64,000 bases of DNA from Acidovorax sp. NCPPB 3576 (lineage in GTDB: Bacteria > Pseudomonadota > Gammaproteobacteria > Burkholderiales > Burkholderiaceae_C). Under the pieces are notes generated by a model. The model saw nothing but the letters and a program-made list of their open reading frames with translations, did no database searches and was not told where the DNA came from. The stretch spans positions 4,456,501 through 4,520,500 of the forward strand of contig NZ_CP097267.1 of the NCBI RefSeq assembly GCF_028473605.1, in the 5' to 3' direction. The position numbers were made by a program, and so were the translations under genes. Below, one piece after another: positions 8,962-17,606 of this stretch (position 1 is the first letter of the stretch; every line of letters begins with the position of its first letter).

Positions 8962-11517
8962 TCATGGTGCATCCCCTGCGTCGGCCACCGGGGCGGCCGG
9001 GCGCAGCGCGGCGCCCAGGGCGCGCACCTCGTCGGCGGTGTCCACGTCCAGCGCGCGGCGGGCGAGGTCCTGCAGTTCGGCCAGGGAATGGCGGCGCAGC
9101 AGCGCCTTGACGCTGCCGATGTCGCCGCTGCTCATGCTCAGCTCCTGCACGCCCAGGCCGGCCAGCAGCGCCGCGCCCAGCGGCTCGCCCGCCAGCCCGC
9201 CGCACACGCCCACCCAGCGCCCATGGGCCCGGGCGCCGGCAATGGTGCGTTCGATGAGCCGCAGCACCGAGGGGTGCAGGCTGTCGGCCATGCCGGCCAG
9301 CTCGGGGTGCTGCCGGTCCACCGCCAGCGCGTACTGCGTGAGGTCGTTGGTGCCGATGGAAAAGAAATCCACGTGCGCCGCCAGCCGGTCGGCCATCAGC
9401 GCGGCCGAGGGCACCTCGATCATGATGCCCACGGGCACTTGCGGCGCGTCCAGCTCGCGGCGCACCGCCTCCATGCGCTGGCGCAGCTGGTGCACCTCTT
9501 CCACCGTGCTGATCATCGGGAACATGACCGACAGCGGACCATGCCGCGCCGCGCGGTACAGCGCCCGCAGCTGCGGCACCAGCAGGTCGTCGCGGCGCAG
9601 GCACAGCCGGGCGCCGCGCAGGCCGAGAAACGGGTTGTCCTCCACCGGCAGGTCCAGGTGCGGCACCTGCTTGTCGCCGCCGATGTCCAGCGTGCGCACG
9701 ATCAGCGGGCGGCCGTCCAGGGCCTCGACCATGGCGCGATAGACGGCGTACTGGTCGTCCTCGTCGGGCACCGCGTCGCGCTCCAGGAACAAAAATTCGG
9801 TGCGCATCAGGCCCACGCCCTCGGCTCCGGCCGCCAGCGCGTGCGTGGCCTGGTCGGCGCGGTTGGCATTGGCGGCGATCTCCACCGTGTGGCCGTCGGT
9901 GGTGGTGGCGGGCAGCTGGCGGGTGCGCGCCTCTTCTTCCTGGCGGCGGGCCAGGCGCTGCATGCGCTCGCGCGCCTCGATCAGCGCCGTCTCGCTCGGG
10001 CCCACGTAGAGCCGGCCCCGGTAGCCGTCCAGGATGGCGGGCGTGCCGGCCGCGGCATCGGCGCCCAGCACGCCGGGGCCGGCCGCCACGACGGCGGGCA
10101 GCCCCAGGGCGCGCGCCAGGATGGCGGTGTGGGCGGTCGGGCCGCCGCGCGCGGTGCAAAAGCCCCGCACCTTGGCCGTGTCGATCTGCGCGGTGACCGA
10201 GGGCGACAGGTCGTCGGCCAGCAAGATGGCATCGGCCGGCCACGCGGCGGCCGCGCCGCCTTCGGCCTCGTTGCCACGCCCCAGCAGGTGGCGCAGCACG
10301 CGCTCGCCCACATCCTGCACGTCGGCCGCGCGCGCGGCCAGCGTGGCATCGGCCAGCGCGCGCTGCGCGGCCACCCGCTCGCCCACCGCACGGCGCCAGG
10401 CCCAGGCCACGCCGTGGCCCTGCACCACGCTGCGGCTGGTGGCCAGCAGCAGGTCGGCATCCTGCAGCAGGCCCGCGTGGGCGGCGAAGATGCCCGCCTG
10501 CTCGGCCTTGCCCGCGGCGCGCGCGCCATCGGCGAGCTGCTGCAACTGGGCCAGCGCGGCGGCCAGGGCCTGGTCCAGCGCGGCGGCCTCGGCGGCCACC
10601 GACGTGAAGCGGTCGTCCACCTCCAGCGCCGCGGCGCCGGCCTGCACCAGCGTGCCGATCACGAGGCCCGGGCTGGCCGCGATGCCGGTGAAGGTCTGGC
10701 GCGCCGTGGGCTGCCAGTCGCCCAGCTCGCGCCCCAGCCCCTGGGCCTGCGCCTGGCGGGCGGCGGACAGTTCGGCCTGGCGGCTTTCCTCGTCGCCCAG
10801 CCGCACGATGGTGTCGCGCAGTGCGGCCAGCGCCGCCGGGGCATCGGGCCCTTGCGCCGACAGGCGCAGCAGCGCGCCACGGCCCGCGCCCAGGCTCAGC
10901 AGCGCGGCCAGGTTCTTGGCATCGGCCACCGTATCGCCGCAGCGCACGTGCACCCGCGCGGTGAAGCGCTTGACCGCCTGCGCCCACTGCCCGGCCGGGC
11001 GCGCGTGCAGCCCGTTGGGGTAGTTGAGCGACAGCTCGTGGCCCAGCGGAAAGTCCTCCAGACCGGCGGCCTCGGCCGCGCCCGCGGACTCCTCGCCCGT
11101 GAGCGCCCGCACGATCTCGCCGGCATCGCGCGTGGTCGCCAGGCGGTCCATCAGGGCGTCGTCGCGCATCAGGCGGGTCAGGCGGCGCAGCACCGCGATG
11201 TGTTCGTCCGACGCGGCGGCAATGGCCACCACCAGGCGCGCCTGCTTGGCATCGTCGCCCCAGCGCACGCCGCCCGGCACCTGCAGCACGGCCAGGCCGG
11301 TGCGCAGCACGAGGTGCTTGTCTTCCACCATGCCGTGCGGAATGGCCAGGCCCTGGCCCAGGAAGGTGTTGGCGACTTTCTCGCGCTGCAGCAGGCTGTC
11401 GGTGTAGGCAGGCTGGGCATGGCCGGCCTGGGCCAGCAGGGCGCCAGCGGCGCGCACGGCGTCTTCTCGGTTGTGGGGCGCGGCGCCCAGGCGGACCTCG
11501 ACCGGGATCGTGGACAT
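8962..11517 (-). CDS. fruB: Multiphosphoryl transfer protein FruB (EIIA–HPr–EI fusion)
   Basis: 851 residues carrying the whole soluble phosphate relay for fructose uptake. EIIA-Fru (1–~145) has its acceptor H61 in GLAIPHG. HPr (~155–245) has H171 in GLHARPA. Enzyme I (~285 to the end) has H463 in GGPTAHTAIL, plus MFPMIST, MIEVPSA and FSIGTNDLTQY. Enzyme I takes phosphate from PEP and hands it to HPr, then EIIA, then FruA. The bacterium may therefore run fructose uptake without a separate ptsHI. First gene of the operon, divergent from the LacI-type regulator, with a candidate operator 22 bp before its start. Confidence 0.96.
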   Translation of the reverse strand: MSTIPVEVRLGAAPHNREDAVRAAGALLAQAGHAQPAYTDSLLQREKVANTFLGQGLAIPHGMVEDKHLVLRTGLAVLQVPGGVRWGDDAKQARLVVAIAAASDEHIAVLRRLTRLMRDDALMDRLATTRDAGEIVRALTGEESAGAAEAAGLEDFPLGHELSLNYPNGLHARPAGQWAQAVKRFTARVHVRCGDTVADAKNLAALLSLGAGRGALLRLSAQGPDAPAALAALRDTIVRLGDEESRQAELSAARQAQAQGLGRELGDWQPTARQTFTGIAASPGLVIGTLVQAGAAALEVDDRFTSVAAEAAALDQALAAALAQLQQLADGARAAGKAEQAGIFAAHAGLLQDADLLLATSRSVVQGHGVAWAWRRAVGERVAAQRALADATLAARAADVQDVGERVLRHLLGRGNEAEGGAAAAWPADAILLADDLSPSVTAQIDTAKVRGFCTARGGPTAHTAILARALGLPAVVAAGPGVLGADAAAGTPAILDGYRGRLYVGPSETALIEARERMQRLARRQEEEARTRQLPATTTDGHTVEIAANANRADQATHALAAGAEGVGLMRTEFLFLERDAVPDEDDQYAVYRAMVEALDGRPLIVRTLDIGGDKQVPHLDLPVEDNPFLGLRGARLCLRRDDLLVPQLRALYRAARHGPLSVMFPMISTVEEVHQLRQRMEAVRRELDAPQVPVGIMIEVPSAALMADRLAAHVDFFSIGTNDLTQYALAVDRQHPELAGMADSLHPSVLRLIERTIAGARAHGRWVGVCGGLAGEPLGAALLAGLGVQELSMSSGDIGSVKALLRRHSLAELQDLARRALDVDTADEVRALGAALRPAAPVADAGDAP

Positions 11518-11538
11518 GGTGCGATGTCTCCTTGTTTT

Positions 11539-11742
11539 GGTATCGATTTCAGTGAAGGATTATGAAACCGCTTTTCCGACCGGACAAGGCCGGACGGCAG
11601 GCCGCCCCTATGGAAACTCGGGAAATCCCCTATGAAATGAGGTCACGGCAACCCACCAGGGGCAGCGCAAAATCGGCACGGCGATCCGCTGCCGAGCGCG
11701 GCGGGTCAGCGCATTCATCAAGCCGTTTCAGGAATCGATACC
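11539..11742. promoter_or_regulatory. Divergent fruB/fruR promoter region with a mirrored pair of candidate operators
   Basis: The 259-bp gap holds the same compound element twice in opposite orientation. Left: GGTATCGATTTC (11539–11550) then TGAAACCGC (11563–11571). Right, read on the minus strand: GGTATCGATTCC (11731–11742) then TGAAACGGC (11722–11730). One lies 22 bp before fruB, the other 34 bp before the regulator's TTG start. The TGAAAC part resembles Cra/FruR half-sites and ATCGAT is self-complementary. Inference: FruR binds both and represses both directions until fructose 1-phosphate relieves it. Confidence 0.6.
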
Positions 11743-11776
11743 AGAACGGCGTTTTCTTTTGTAGGAGAAGAGCCGC

Positions 11777-12769
11777 TTGGCCAGCATCAAGGACGTCGCG
11801 GAACGCGCAGGCGTCTCCACCACCACCGTATCGCGCGTATTGACGAACCCCGCCGCCGTGCGCACGCCCCTGCGCGAGCGCGTCGAGCAGGCCATCGCCG
11901 CGCTTGCCTACCGCCCCAACCTGGCGGCCCGGCGCCTGCGCCAGCAGCGGGCGTCGCTGGTCGGCCTGATCGTCTCGGACATCCGCAGCCCGTTCTTCAC
12001 CGACGTGGGCCGCGCGGTGGAAGACGTGGCCTACCGACACGGCCTGCGGCTCATCCTGTGCAACACCGACGAGGACCCCGCCAAGGAGCAGTCCTACCTC
12101 GAACTGATGGCCGACGAGCAGGCCAGCGGCGTGATCCTCTCGCCCACCATGGAAGGACTCAAGCGCCTGCGGCCCGCCGACTGGCCGTTTCCGATGGTGC
12201 TCGTGGACCGCGCCCTCGACACCACCCGCGCCGACCGCGTCGTGCTGGACAACCGCGCCGCCGCCCGGCGCGCCACCGAACACCTGCTGGACGCCGGCTA
12301 CCGCCGCATCGCCGTGCTGGCCGGCACGCACAGCACCACGGGCCAGGAGCGCCACGCAGGCTATGCGGATGCACTGCGCGAACGCGGGCTCGCGCCCGAC
12401 CCGCACTGGGTCGCCCCCACGCGCGAGGCCGGCATGGCCGCCGCCACGGCGCTGCTGGCGGGGGCCAATGGCATGCCGCGCCCGGACGCCTTGCTGGCCA
12501 CCAACGGCCTGCTGCTACTGGGCGCGGTGCACGCGATCCAGGCCGCGGGCCTGTCGATGCCGAACGACATCGGCCTGGCCGGCTTCGACAACAACGACTG
12601 GACGGCCCTGCCGGCCCTGGACGTGACGGTGATCGCGCAGCCCACGTACGACATCGGGCGCACCGCGGCCGAGTTGCTGCTGCAGCGGCTGGCCGAGCCC
12701 GAACGGACGGTGCGGCGGGTGGTGCTGGAAGGGGCGCTGCTGGCGCGGGGCTCCACGCGGCGGGGGTGA
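11777..12769 (+). CDS. fruR: LacI-family transcriptional regulator of the fructose operon
   Basis: 330 residues. An N-terminal helix-turn-helix (SIKDVAERAGVSTTTVSRVL) and hinge (YRPNLAARRLRQQ) are followed by a periplasmic-binding-protein-like effector domain (~60–325). It begins with TTG at 11777, preceded by a strong ribosome site, TAGGAGAAG; no better ATG exists. Divergent arrangement with fruB and the mirrored operators between them argue for control of fruBKA and itself. Fructose 1-phosphate is the usual inducer of such Cra/FruR proteins; that ligand is inferred from the family, not seen. Confidence 0.88.
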   Translation: MASIKDVAERAGVSTTTVSRVLTNPAAVRTPLRERVEQAIAALAYRPNLAARRLRQQRASLVGLIVSDIRSPFFTDVGRAVEDVAYRHGLRLILCNTDEDPAKEQSYLELMADEQASGVILSPTMEGLKRLRPADWPFPMVLVDRALDTTRADRVVLDNRAAARRATEHLLDAGYRRIAVLAGTHSTTGQERHAGYADALRERGLAPDPHWVAPTREAGMAAATALLAGANGMPRPDALLATNGLLLLGAVHAIQAAGLSMPNDIGLAGFDNNDWTALPALDVTVIAQPTYDIGRTAAELLLQRLAEPERTVRRVVLEGALLARGSTRRG

Positions 12770-12839
12770 CGCGGCTGCGCTCGAAACGGTTTGCAGGGCA
12801 TCGCCCGGCGAGCACGCCTCGGCGCCAACCGGCCCAGGC

Positions 12840-13307
12840 TCAGCGCCTTTTGCCGCTGCGCGCCGTACCCGATATTGCGTAGGTCCCCGCTGCTTTGACA
12901 AGGACCCGAATGGCATGGGTCTTGTCCACCGTGTCGTGCTCGTATTGCGCCTTGATCGCGATCTCTATCCCGCTGCCCACCTTCTTGCAACGCATCTCCT
13001 GAATGGCGTATTGGCTGTGGTCGTCGTTGAGTTCAGGAAACGCCAGGGTCCGGACCAGCTCCGACCTGCGCTCGTGCGTCGGCTGCGCGATCCACTGCAC
13101 ATAGATCTCGCTGCCCGCGCCTTCGTGCACATCGACAACGACCACGCGGTAGTAACCCGCCCGGTCCGCCTGGGTCCAGGCGCCGCAGGTTTCGACCTTT
13201 TGCACGTGAATGGGCAGTGACTCCACCTGGGCTTTGAGCAAGGAATCGCTGGCGTTGGCACAGAACGGCAACGTCAGAAGCGCCGACCAAATGAGGCGGT
13301 TCACCAT
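12840..13307 (-). CDS. Small secreted protein of unknown function
   Basis: 155 residues; I do not recognise the family. The first ~20 residues are a clear Sec signal peptide (MVNRLIWSALLTLPFCANA, cleavage after ANA). The mature part is mixed alpha/beta in character, with two cysteines about 66 residues apart (ETCGAW and MRCKK) that could form a disulfide, and a basic tail (SGKRR). The start at 13307 is fixed by the signal peptide. It is a single gene: convergent with fruR 70 bp away on one side, with a 300-bp gap on the other. Lower GC than its neighbours hints at transfer. A periplasmic or secreted location is all that can be said. Confidence 0.65.
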   Translation of the reverse strand: MVNRLIWSALLTLPFCANASDSLLKAQVESLPIHVQKVETCGAWTQADRAGYYRVVVVDVHEGAGSEIYVQWIAQPTHERRSELVRTLAFPELNDDHSQYAIQEMRCKKVGSGIEIAIKAQYEHDTVDKTHAIRVLVKAAGTYAISGTARSGKRR

Positions 13308-13607
13308 TTCGCCGTTGGATGAATGACGATGCCAGTGGTGACCTGCATGGTGCCTCGCGCGAGCGCAGGGCGGATGGCGGGCTTGACTCGCGGATGAACC
13401 ATGCACCCCGTCTTTTCGATTGGCAGCAAATCGGACTCCCTTTTTTATCTGGAGTGGCATGCTAGCCAAAAACCATCGCGACAGGCCCGAATTGCCGTGG
13501 GTGCATGCCGCAAATCGTCACCGGGCACGGCTTGCAGGCCGCCAGACCGCAAGTCGGGGACGGCACGAAACGAAGCGTGGACAGGTTACCGGGCGATGCC
13601 CCCGCGT
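13308..13607. other. Intergenic gap, 300 bp
   Basis: Lies between the small secreted protein and the REC–GGDEF–EAL gene. It should contain the promoter of the former on the minus strand. I found no PIP box, hairpin terminator or credible small ORF. Confidence 0.5.
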
Positions 13608-15848
13608 TCACGCGTGTTGCTGCAACCAGGTCATGAGGGCCTCCTTTTCCATCGGCATGGCGATGTGGTACCCCTGGCCCTCATGGCAACCCATGTCCAG
13701 CAGGGCGCGCAGCGCGGCGGCATCCTCGATGCCCTCGGCCAGCACCTGCAGCCCCAGCTTGCGGCCCAGTTGCGCCACCATTTCCGCGATCCGGACGCCA
13801 TGCGGCTCGCCCAGGTGGCGCACGAACGAGCGGTCGATCTTGATGCGGTCGAGGGGCAGCCGCTCCAGGTAGCTCAGCGAGGAATATCCCGTGCCGAAAT
13901 CGTCGATCGCGATGGAGATGCCTTGCGCGCGCAGGCTGGACAGCGTCGAGTTCAACATTTGGGTGGGCAGCGCGGCCACCGATTCCGTGATCTCCAGCTC
14001 CAGCTGCGGCCCTTGCAGCCCGCTGTCCGCCAAGGCCGCGCAGACCGTGTCGAAAAAAGCGGGGTCCTGCAACTGCACGGACGACACGTTGACCGCCATG
14101 CGCCCGGGCGCATGGCCCGCATCCAGCAATTCACGCATGCAGGCGCAAGCCGTTGACAGCACCCACTTGCCCAGCGCCACGATGAGTCCCGAATGCTCGG
14201 CCACGGGGATGAACTGGTCGGGCGGTATCAGCTGTCCATCGTCCATGCGCCAGCGCACCAGGGCCTCCAGCCCCACCAGGCTCCGGGTCGCCAGGTCGAT
14301 CTGGGGTTGATAGACCAGAAAGAGCTTGGCCTTGTCGATGGCGGTTCTCAGATCGGACAGCAGCAGCGCACGGGTGCGGGCCTCGGCCCCCATGTGGTCC
14401 GAATATTCCAGGTGCTGCCCCCGGTGGTCGCGCTTGGCGCGCTTCAACGCAATGGTGGCGTCCTTGACGAGATCAACGCCCGCCTGCGGCACCTCGGGCA
14501 GAAAGACATAGCCGCAGGTGAGCGACACCTTTTGCGCGATGCCGTTCACCACCAGGGGCTGCCGAACGCATTCCAGCAGCCGCTGCAGCGACACCTGCGC
14601 CACCGCCCCCAGCACGCCGAACGTGTCCGCCCCCAGGCGGGCCAGCAGCACACCCGGCGGAAGTGCCGCGGACAGCGCGCGGGCGACCCGCTCCAGCAGG
14701 CAGTCCCCGAAGCGGTGTCCCATGACGTCGTTGGTGGCGCTGAAATCGTCGATGTCGAGCAGCGCCAGGATGTGGCCGCGCGTGCCGAGGCGGACGCATT
14801 CGTCCACCTTCTCGACGAAATGCGCGCGGTTGGGCAGGCGCACCAGCGGGTCGTAATAGGCGTATTCGTGCAGCCGCGCGAGCAGGCCGTGGTTGTGCAG
14901 CAGGGTGCCCAGATTGGCGCAGAAGACGTCCAGCATCTGGGTATCGAGCGCACCGCGCGCAGCGGGCACGTCGATGAAGACGGCCATGCCCTGCCGGCCC
15001 TGGTGCCCGATGTACAGCGCCATGCCGCCATCGGCTGCGTATACGTTGCAGCGGCTTTCCAGCACGCGGCGCAGCACGCTCCACTCGGGCCGGGCGGAAA
15101 CGGCATCGAACGGCCCGTCGGCGAGGCCAGCGAACCGGCCGGCGGCCGCCAGCACCTGGAACCGGTCCGCAGTCTCTCCCTGCTGCGCGCACACCAGCCC
15201 ATGGCATGCGACGCCCAGCAATGCCGCCAATTGGGTGATGACGCCCGAGGCGAAAGCCCGCGGATCGGTGGTCTCCAGCAAGGACGCGCTGGACCGCACG
15301 ATGAGTTCCAGGCTGCGGCGGCTGGCCTCGGCGGCGCACAGCCGCTGGTAGGACCGCACGGAGGTGACGACCAGGGCCAGCAGCCGGTCGTGCGTCAGTT
15401 CGGACTTGGGGCGGTAGTCGTTGATGTCGTACTGCAGCAGGGTGTCCAGGTCCGTCGCCGGCCCGGGCTGGTCCGTGCGAAGCACGATGCGCGCGTTGGG
15501 CAGGCGGGCGGTGTGGCGGATGAAGTCCACCAGCGCCAGGGCGGTGCCGGCCGCCGCGCCGGTGTCGCCCACCGGCTCTGAAGCCACGTCGAGCAGCACC
15601 ATCGCCACGTTCGGCTCGCCCATCAGCAACGCACGCGCTTCTTCGCCCGAAAAAGCGTGCCGCGGCACCAGGGCGCGGCCGAAAAGCGTGCGGCCCTGCA
15701 GCGCCGCACGCATGGCCGCATGCACGCCTGCGTCGCTGTCCACGACGAGGATGCGCCAGTCGGGCTCGCCCTGCGGTTCGCGGGTGCTGACTGCGCGCGC
15801 GGCGGCGACTTCCGGCGCTGGACAGTCGGGCGCCACCCCGGCGTTCAT
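13608..15848 (-). CDS. Response-receiver protein with degenerate GGDEF and intact EAL domain
   Basis: 746 residues. Domains: a receiver-like domain (~30–160) with WRILVVDSDAGVH and an Asp at LLDVASE; a middle sensory region (~170–310, resembling the DUF3369-type domain that follows receivers); GGDEF (~325–480); EAL (~490–745). The GGDEF active site reads GADTF instead of GGDEF, so cyclase activity is probably lost. The EAL side keeps EALVRWR, ESV, DDFGTGYSSLSYL and EGIED, so it should be a c-di-GMP phosphodiesterase. ATG 15848 is chosen because it overlaps the stop of the upstream siaD-like gene as ATGA, implying translational coupling. It is the last gene of the Sia-like operon and supplies the opposite reaction to SiaD. 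Confidence 0.9.
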   Translation of the reverse strand: MNAGVAPDCPAPEVAAARAVSTREPQGEPDWRILVVDSDAGVHAAMRAALQGRTLFGRALVPRHAFSGEEARALLMGEPNVAMVLLDVASEPVGDTGAAAGTALALVDFIRHTARLPNARIVLRTDQPGPATDLDTLLQYDINDYRPKSELTHDRLLALVVTSVRSYQRLCAAEASRRSLELIVRSSASLLETTDPRAFASGVITQLAALLGVACHGLVCAQQGETADRFQVLAAAGRFAGLADGPFDAVSARPEWSVLRRVLESRCNVYAADGGMALYIGHQGRQGMAVFIDVPAARGALDTQMLDVFCANLGTLLHNHGLLARLHEYAYYDPLVRLPNRAHFVEKVDECVRLGTRGHILALLDIDDFSATNDVMGHRFGDCLLERVARALSAALPPGVLLARLGADTFGVLGAVAQVSLQRLLECVRQPLVVNGIAQKVSLTCGYVFLPEVPQAGVDLVKDATIALKRAKRDHRGQHLEYSDHMGAEARTRALLLSDLRTAIDKAKLFLVYQPQIDLATRSLVGLEALVRWRMDDGQLIPPDQFIPVAEHSGLIVALGKWVLSTACACMRELLDAGHAPGRMAVNVSSVQLQDPAFFDTVCAALADSGLQGPQLELEITESVAALPTQMLNSTLSSLRAQGISIAIDDFGTGYSSLSYLERLPLDRIKIDRSFVRHLGEPHGVRIAEMVAQLGRKLGLQVLAEGIEDAAALRALLDMGCHEGQGYHIAMPMEKEALMTWLQQHA

Positions 15849-16597
15849 GCGGCAGGCAGGTGGCGGCTGCACGGGGCGAGCGACACGCGATTGCGGCCGC
15901 CGCGCTTGGCGACGTACAAGGCCTCGTCTGCCAGACCGTAGGCGTTGTCGAAGGTACCGCCCTGCGCCAGGCAGCTCAGCCCGAAGCTGGCCGTGATGCC
16001 GCTGCCATCAGGCAGGTCGAAACGGTGGGACTCGATGGCCTGGCGCAAGGCCTCGGCCACCGGCATCGCCGTATCGTGGCCTTGCCCCGGCAGCACCACG
16101 GTGAATTCCTCGCCGCCGACCCGGCCGACCTGCGCGTTCGGGGGCACGACGGCCTGCAGACAGGCGACCACGCCCAGGATCACCCGGTCGCCCATCGGGT
16201 GGCCGAAACTGTCGTTGATGCGCTTGAAATGGTCGATGTCCAGCACGATCAGCGCGAGGCCGCCGCTTCGCAGCTGCTGGTTGACCCGCTCGATGATGGC
16301 CGCCCGGTTGAGCACGCCGGTCAGCGGGTCGTGGTTGGCTCGGTACTCCAGCTGGGCTGCCAGGTCCTGCAGCCGCAGGTTCAACTGGTTCATTTCCAGC
16401 TCCGCCCGGTCGCTGCGGCGCACCAGGCGACGCGTCTCCCGCAGCAGCCGCTCGTAGGCGGCCAGCAGGTCGCCCAGCGCCTGGCGGCAGGGGGCATCCT
16501 CCAGGCCGCCATGGCGCTGGTAGGCGCTGCGTGCGGCCAGCAGGGCCTGGTTTTCGGCCTCGAACAGGTCCGGGGGGGTCGCGGCATCCATGGGCAT
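15845..16597 (-). CDS. siaD: SiaD-like diguanylate cyclase
   Basis: 250 residues. A helical N-terminus (~1–85, likely coiled coil, with QLNLRLQDLAAQLEYR) precedes a GGDEF domain with VGGEEFTVV and LDIDHFKRINDSFGH, so c-di-GMP synthesis is expected. No membrane segment. In Pseudomonas aeruginosa, SiaD is switched on by binding unphosphorylated SiaC through its N-terminal helices. The gene begins exactly at the stop of the siaC homologue (TGATG) and ends overlapping the EAL gene (ATGA). The name rests mainly on operon order and size. Confidence 0.85.
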   Translation of the reverse strand: MPMDAATPPDLFEAENQALLAARSAYQRHGGLEDAPCRQALGDLLAAYERLLRETRRLVRRSDRAELEMNQLNLRLQDLAAQLEYRANHDPLTGVLNRAAIIERVNQQLRSGGLALIVLDIDHFKRINDSFGHPMGDRVILGVVACLQAVVPPNAQVGRVGGEEFTVVLPGQGHDTAMPVAEALRQAIESHRFDLPDGSGITASFGLSCLAQGGTFDNAYGLADEALYVAKRGGRNRVSLAPCSRHLPAA

Positions 16598-16986
16598 CAG
16601 GCCGCGCTGACGGGATGGGTCGAGAAATGGATGGCGGGAAAGTCTTCGCTCAGTTCCTGGCCGAATTCGAGGATGGTGTCGTCTTCCTCATCGTGGTACC
16701 AGTGCACCACGACCTCGTTGCCCGCGCCGGCCGCATCGCTGAGTGCCTCGATCAGGTTGAAGAGCATCTTGGTGCTCGAGCTGTTGAAGTAGGCGAGCGC
16801 GATGCTCACCTCGATTTTGGTGTCCACCTGCTCGGCCAGATAGGCCCGGAGCCGCGTGAGAACGTCGCCATAGAACGCCGCGGCATTCTCGGGATAGGAC
16901 TCGCCGCGCAAGCTCAGCGCATGGGCGTCGAACTTGAAGTCCACCTCCGGTGAACTGGGGGTCGCTGCAATATAGAGGTTGTCCAT
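16597..16986 (-). CDS. siaC: SiaC-like regulatory phosphoprotein (DUF1987)
   Basis: 129 residues, the family length. Characteristic segments are ATPSSPEVDF near the start, the central LAYFNSSSTKML and the C-terminal WYHDEEDDTILEFGQELSED. T72 in SSSTKM aligns with the threonine that is phosphorylated by SiaB and dephosphorylated by SiaA in P. aeruginosa. Unphosphorylated SiaC binds and activates the cyclase SiaD, so this small cytoplasmic protein is the switch. It sits 33 bp after siaB and runs directly into siaD. Confidence 0.92.
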   Translation of the reverse strand: MDNLYIAATPSSPEVDFKFDAHALSLRGESYPENAAAFYGDVLTRLRAYLAEQVDTKIEVSIALAYFNSSSTKMLFNLIEALSDAAGAGNEVVVHWYHDEEDDTILEFGQELSEDFPAIHFSTHPVSAA

Positions 16987-17019
16987 CTGTGATCTCGATT
17001 CGTTTGCGGGCTTGGCGCG

Positions 17020-17592
17020 TCAGATCGCCGCTTTCAGATAGAACACCGGTGCCTGGTCGGGTCCTTGCGTCGCGTCGAAGCCAAATTCCAGCGGCTCTCG
17101 GGCGTCGCGGGCCATGGTGAGGAACCCCATGCCTGCACCCTTGCTGCCCTCGGGGGTCTCCTCGCGCAGGGTCTGGCGGTAGGCCTGCTTGATCTCTTCC
17201 AGCGTCATGCTGCGCAGCGCGGCCAGCTTTTCGCGCAGTTCGTCGGCGATGCGCGGCTCCACCGGGTTGGCGCACAGCAGCAGGAAGCTGCCGTCGGCTT
17301 CGCGGCGGATGCACACCGAGCCGTGGCGCAGTTCGCCGTTGTCATGGCTGGGGGGCGTGAGCGTATCGGCGGAGTAATGGATGATGTTTTGTGCCATCTC
17401 CACGAAGGACGAGAACAGCTTGCGCCGCGTCGGTCCCGCCACGTCGGCGACCTCCAGTTGCAGTTTCACCGCATCGGCCATGGCCGCGATGATGTTCTGC
17501 GAGAAGTAGCCCACGTAGTAGAAGATGACGCGGTGCTGCCTGGCCAGGTTGAAGAAGGAACCGGGGTTTTCAGCGTTCATGAACGAGGACAT
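17020..17592 (-). CDS. siaB: SiaB-like kinase (DUF6272 family)
   Basis: 190 residues from ATG 17592. The family resembles a GHKL-type ATPase fold. Visible elements are MAQNIIHYSADT (an N-box-like helix with the catalytic region) and EGSKGAGMGFLTMARD (a glycine-rich ATP lid). In P. aeruginosa SiaB phosphorylates SiaC and so turns cyclase output down. The in-frame extension upstream of 17592 overlaps the previous gene and lacks conserved sequence, so I reject it. It lies 14 bp after the SpoIIE-type phosphatase and 33 bp before siaC. Confidence 0.88.
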   Translation of the reverse strand: MSSFMNAENPGSFFNLARQHRVIFYYVGYFSQNIIAAMADAVKLQLEVADVAGPTRRKLFSSFVEMAQNIIHYSADTLTPPSHDNGELRHGSVCIRREADGSFLLLCANPVEPRIADELREKLAALRSMTLEEIKQAYRQTLREETPEGSKGAGMGFLTMARDAREPLEFGFDATQGPDQAPVFYLKAAI

Positions 17593-17606
17593 GGCGGATT
17601 TCCGTC

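Noticed and set aside
5703..9110. A plus-strand open frame of over 1,100 codons opposite the fructose operon
   Set aside because: Its His/Arg/Gly/Ala-rich sequence with no motifs is the antisense of fruA, fruK and fruB; it is a GC-bias shadow.
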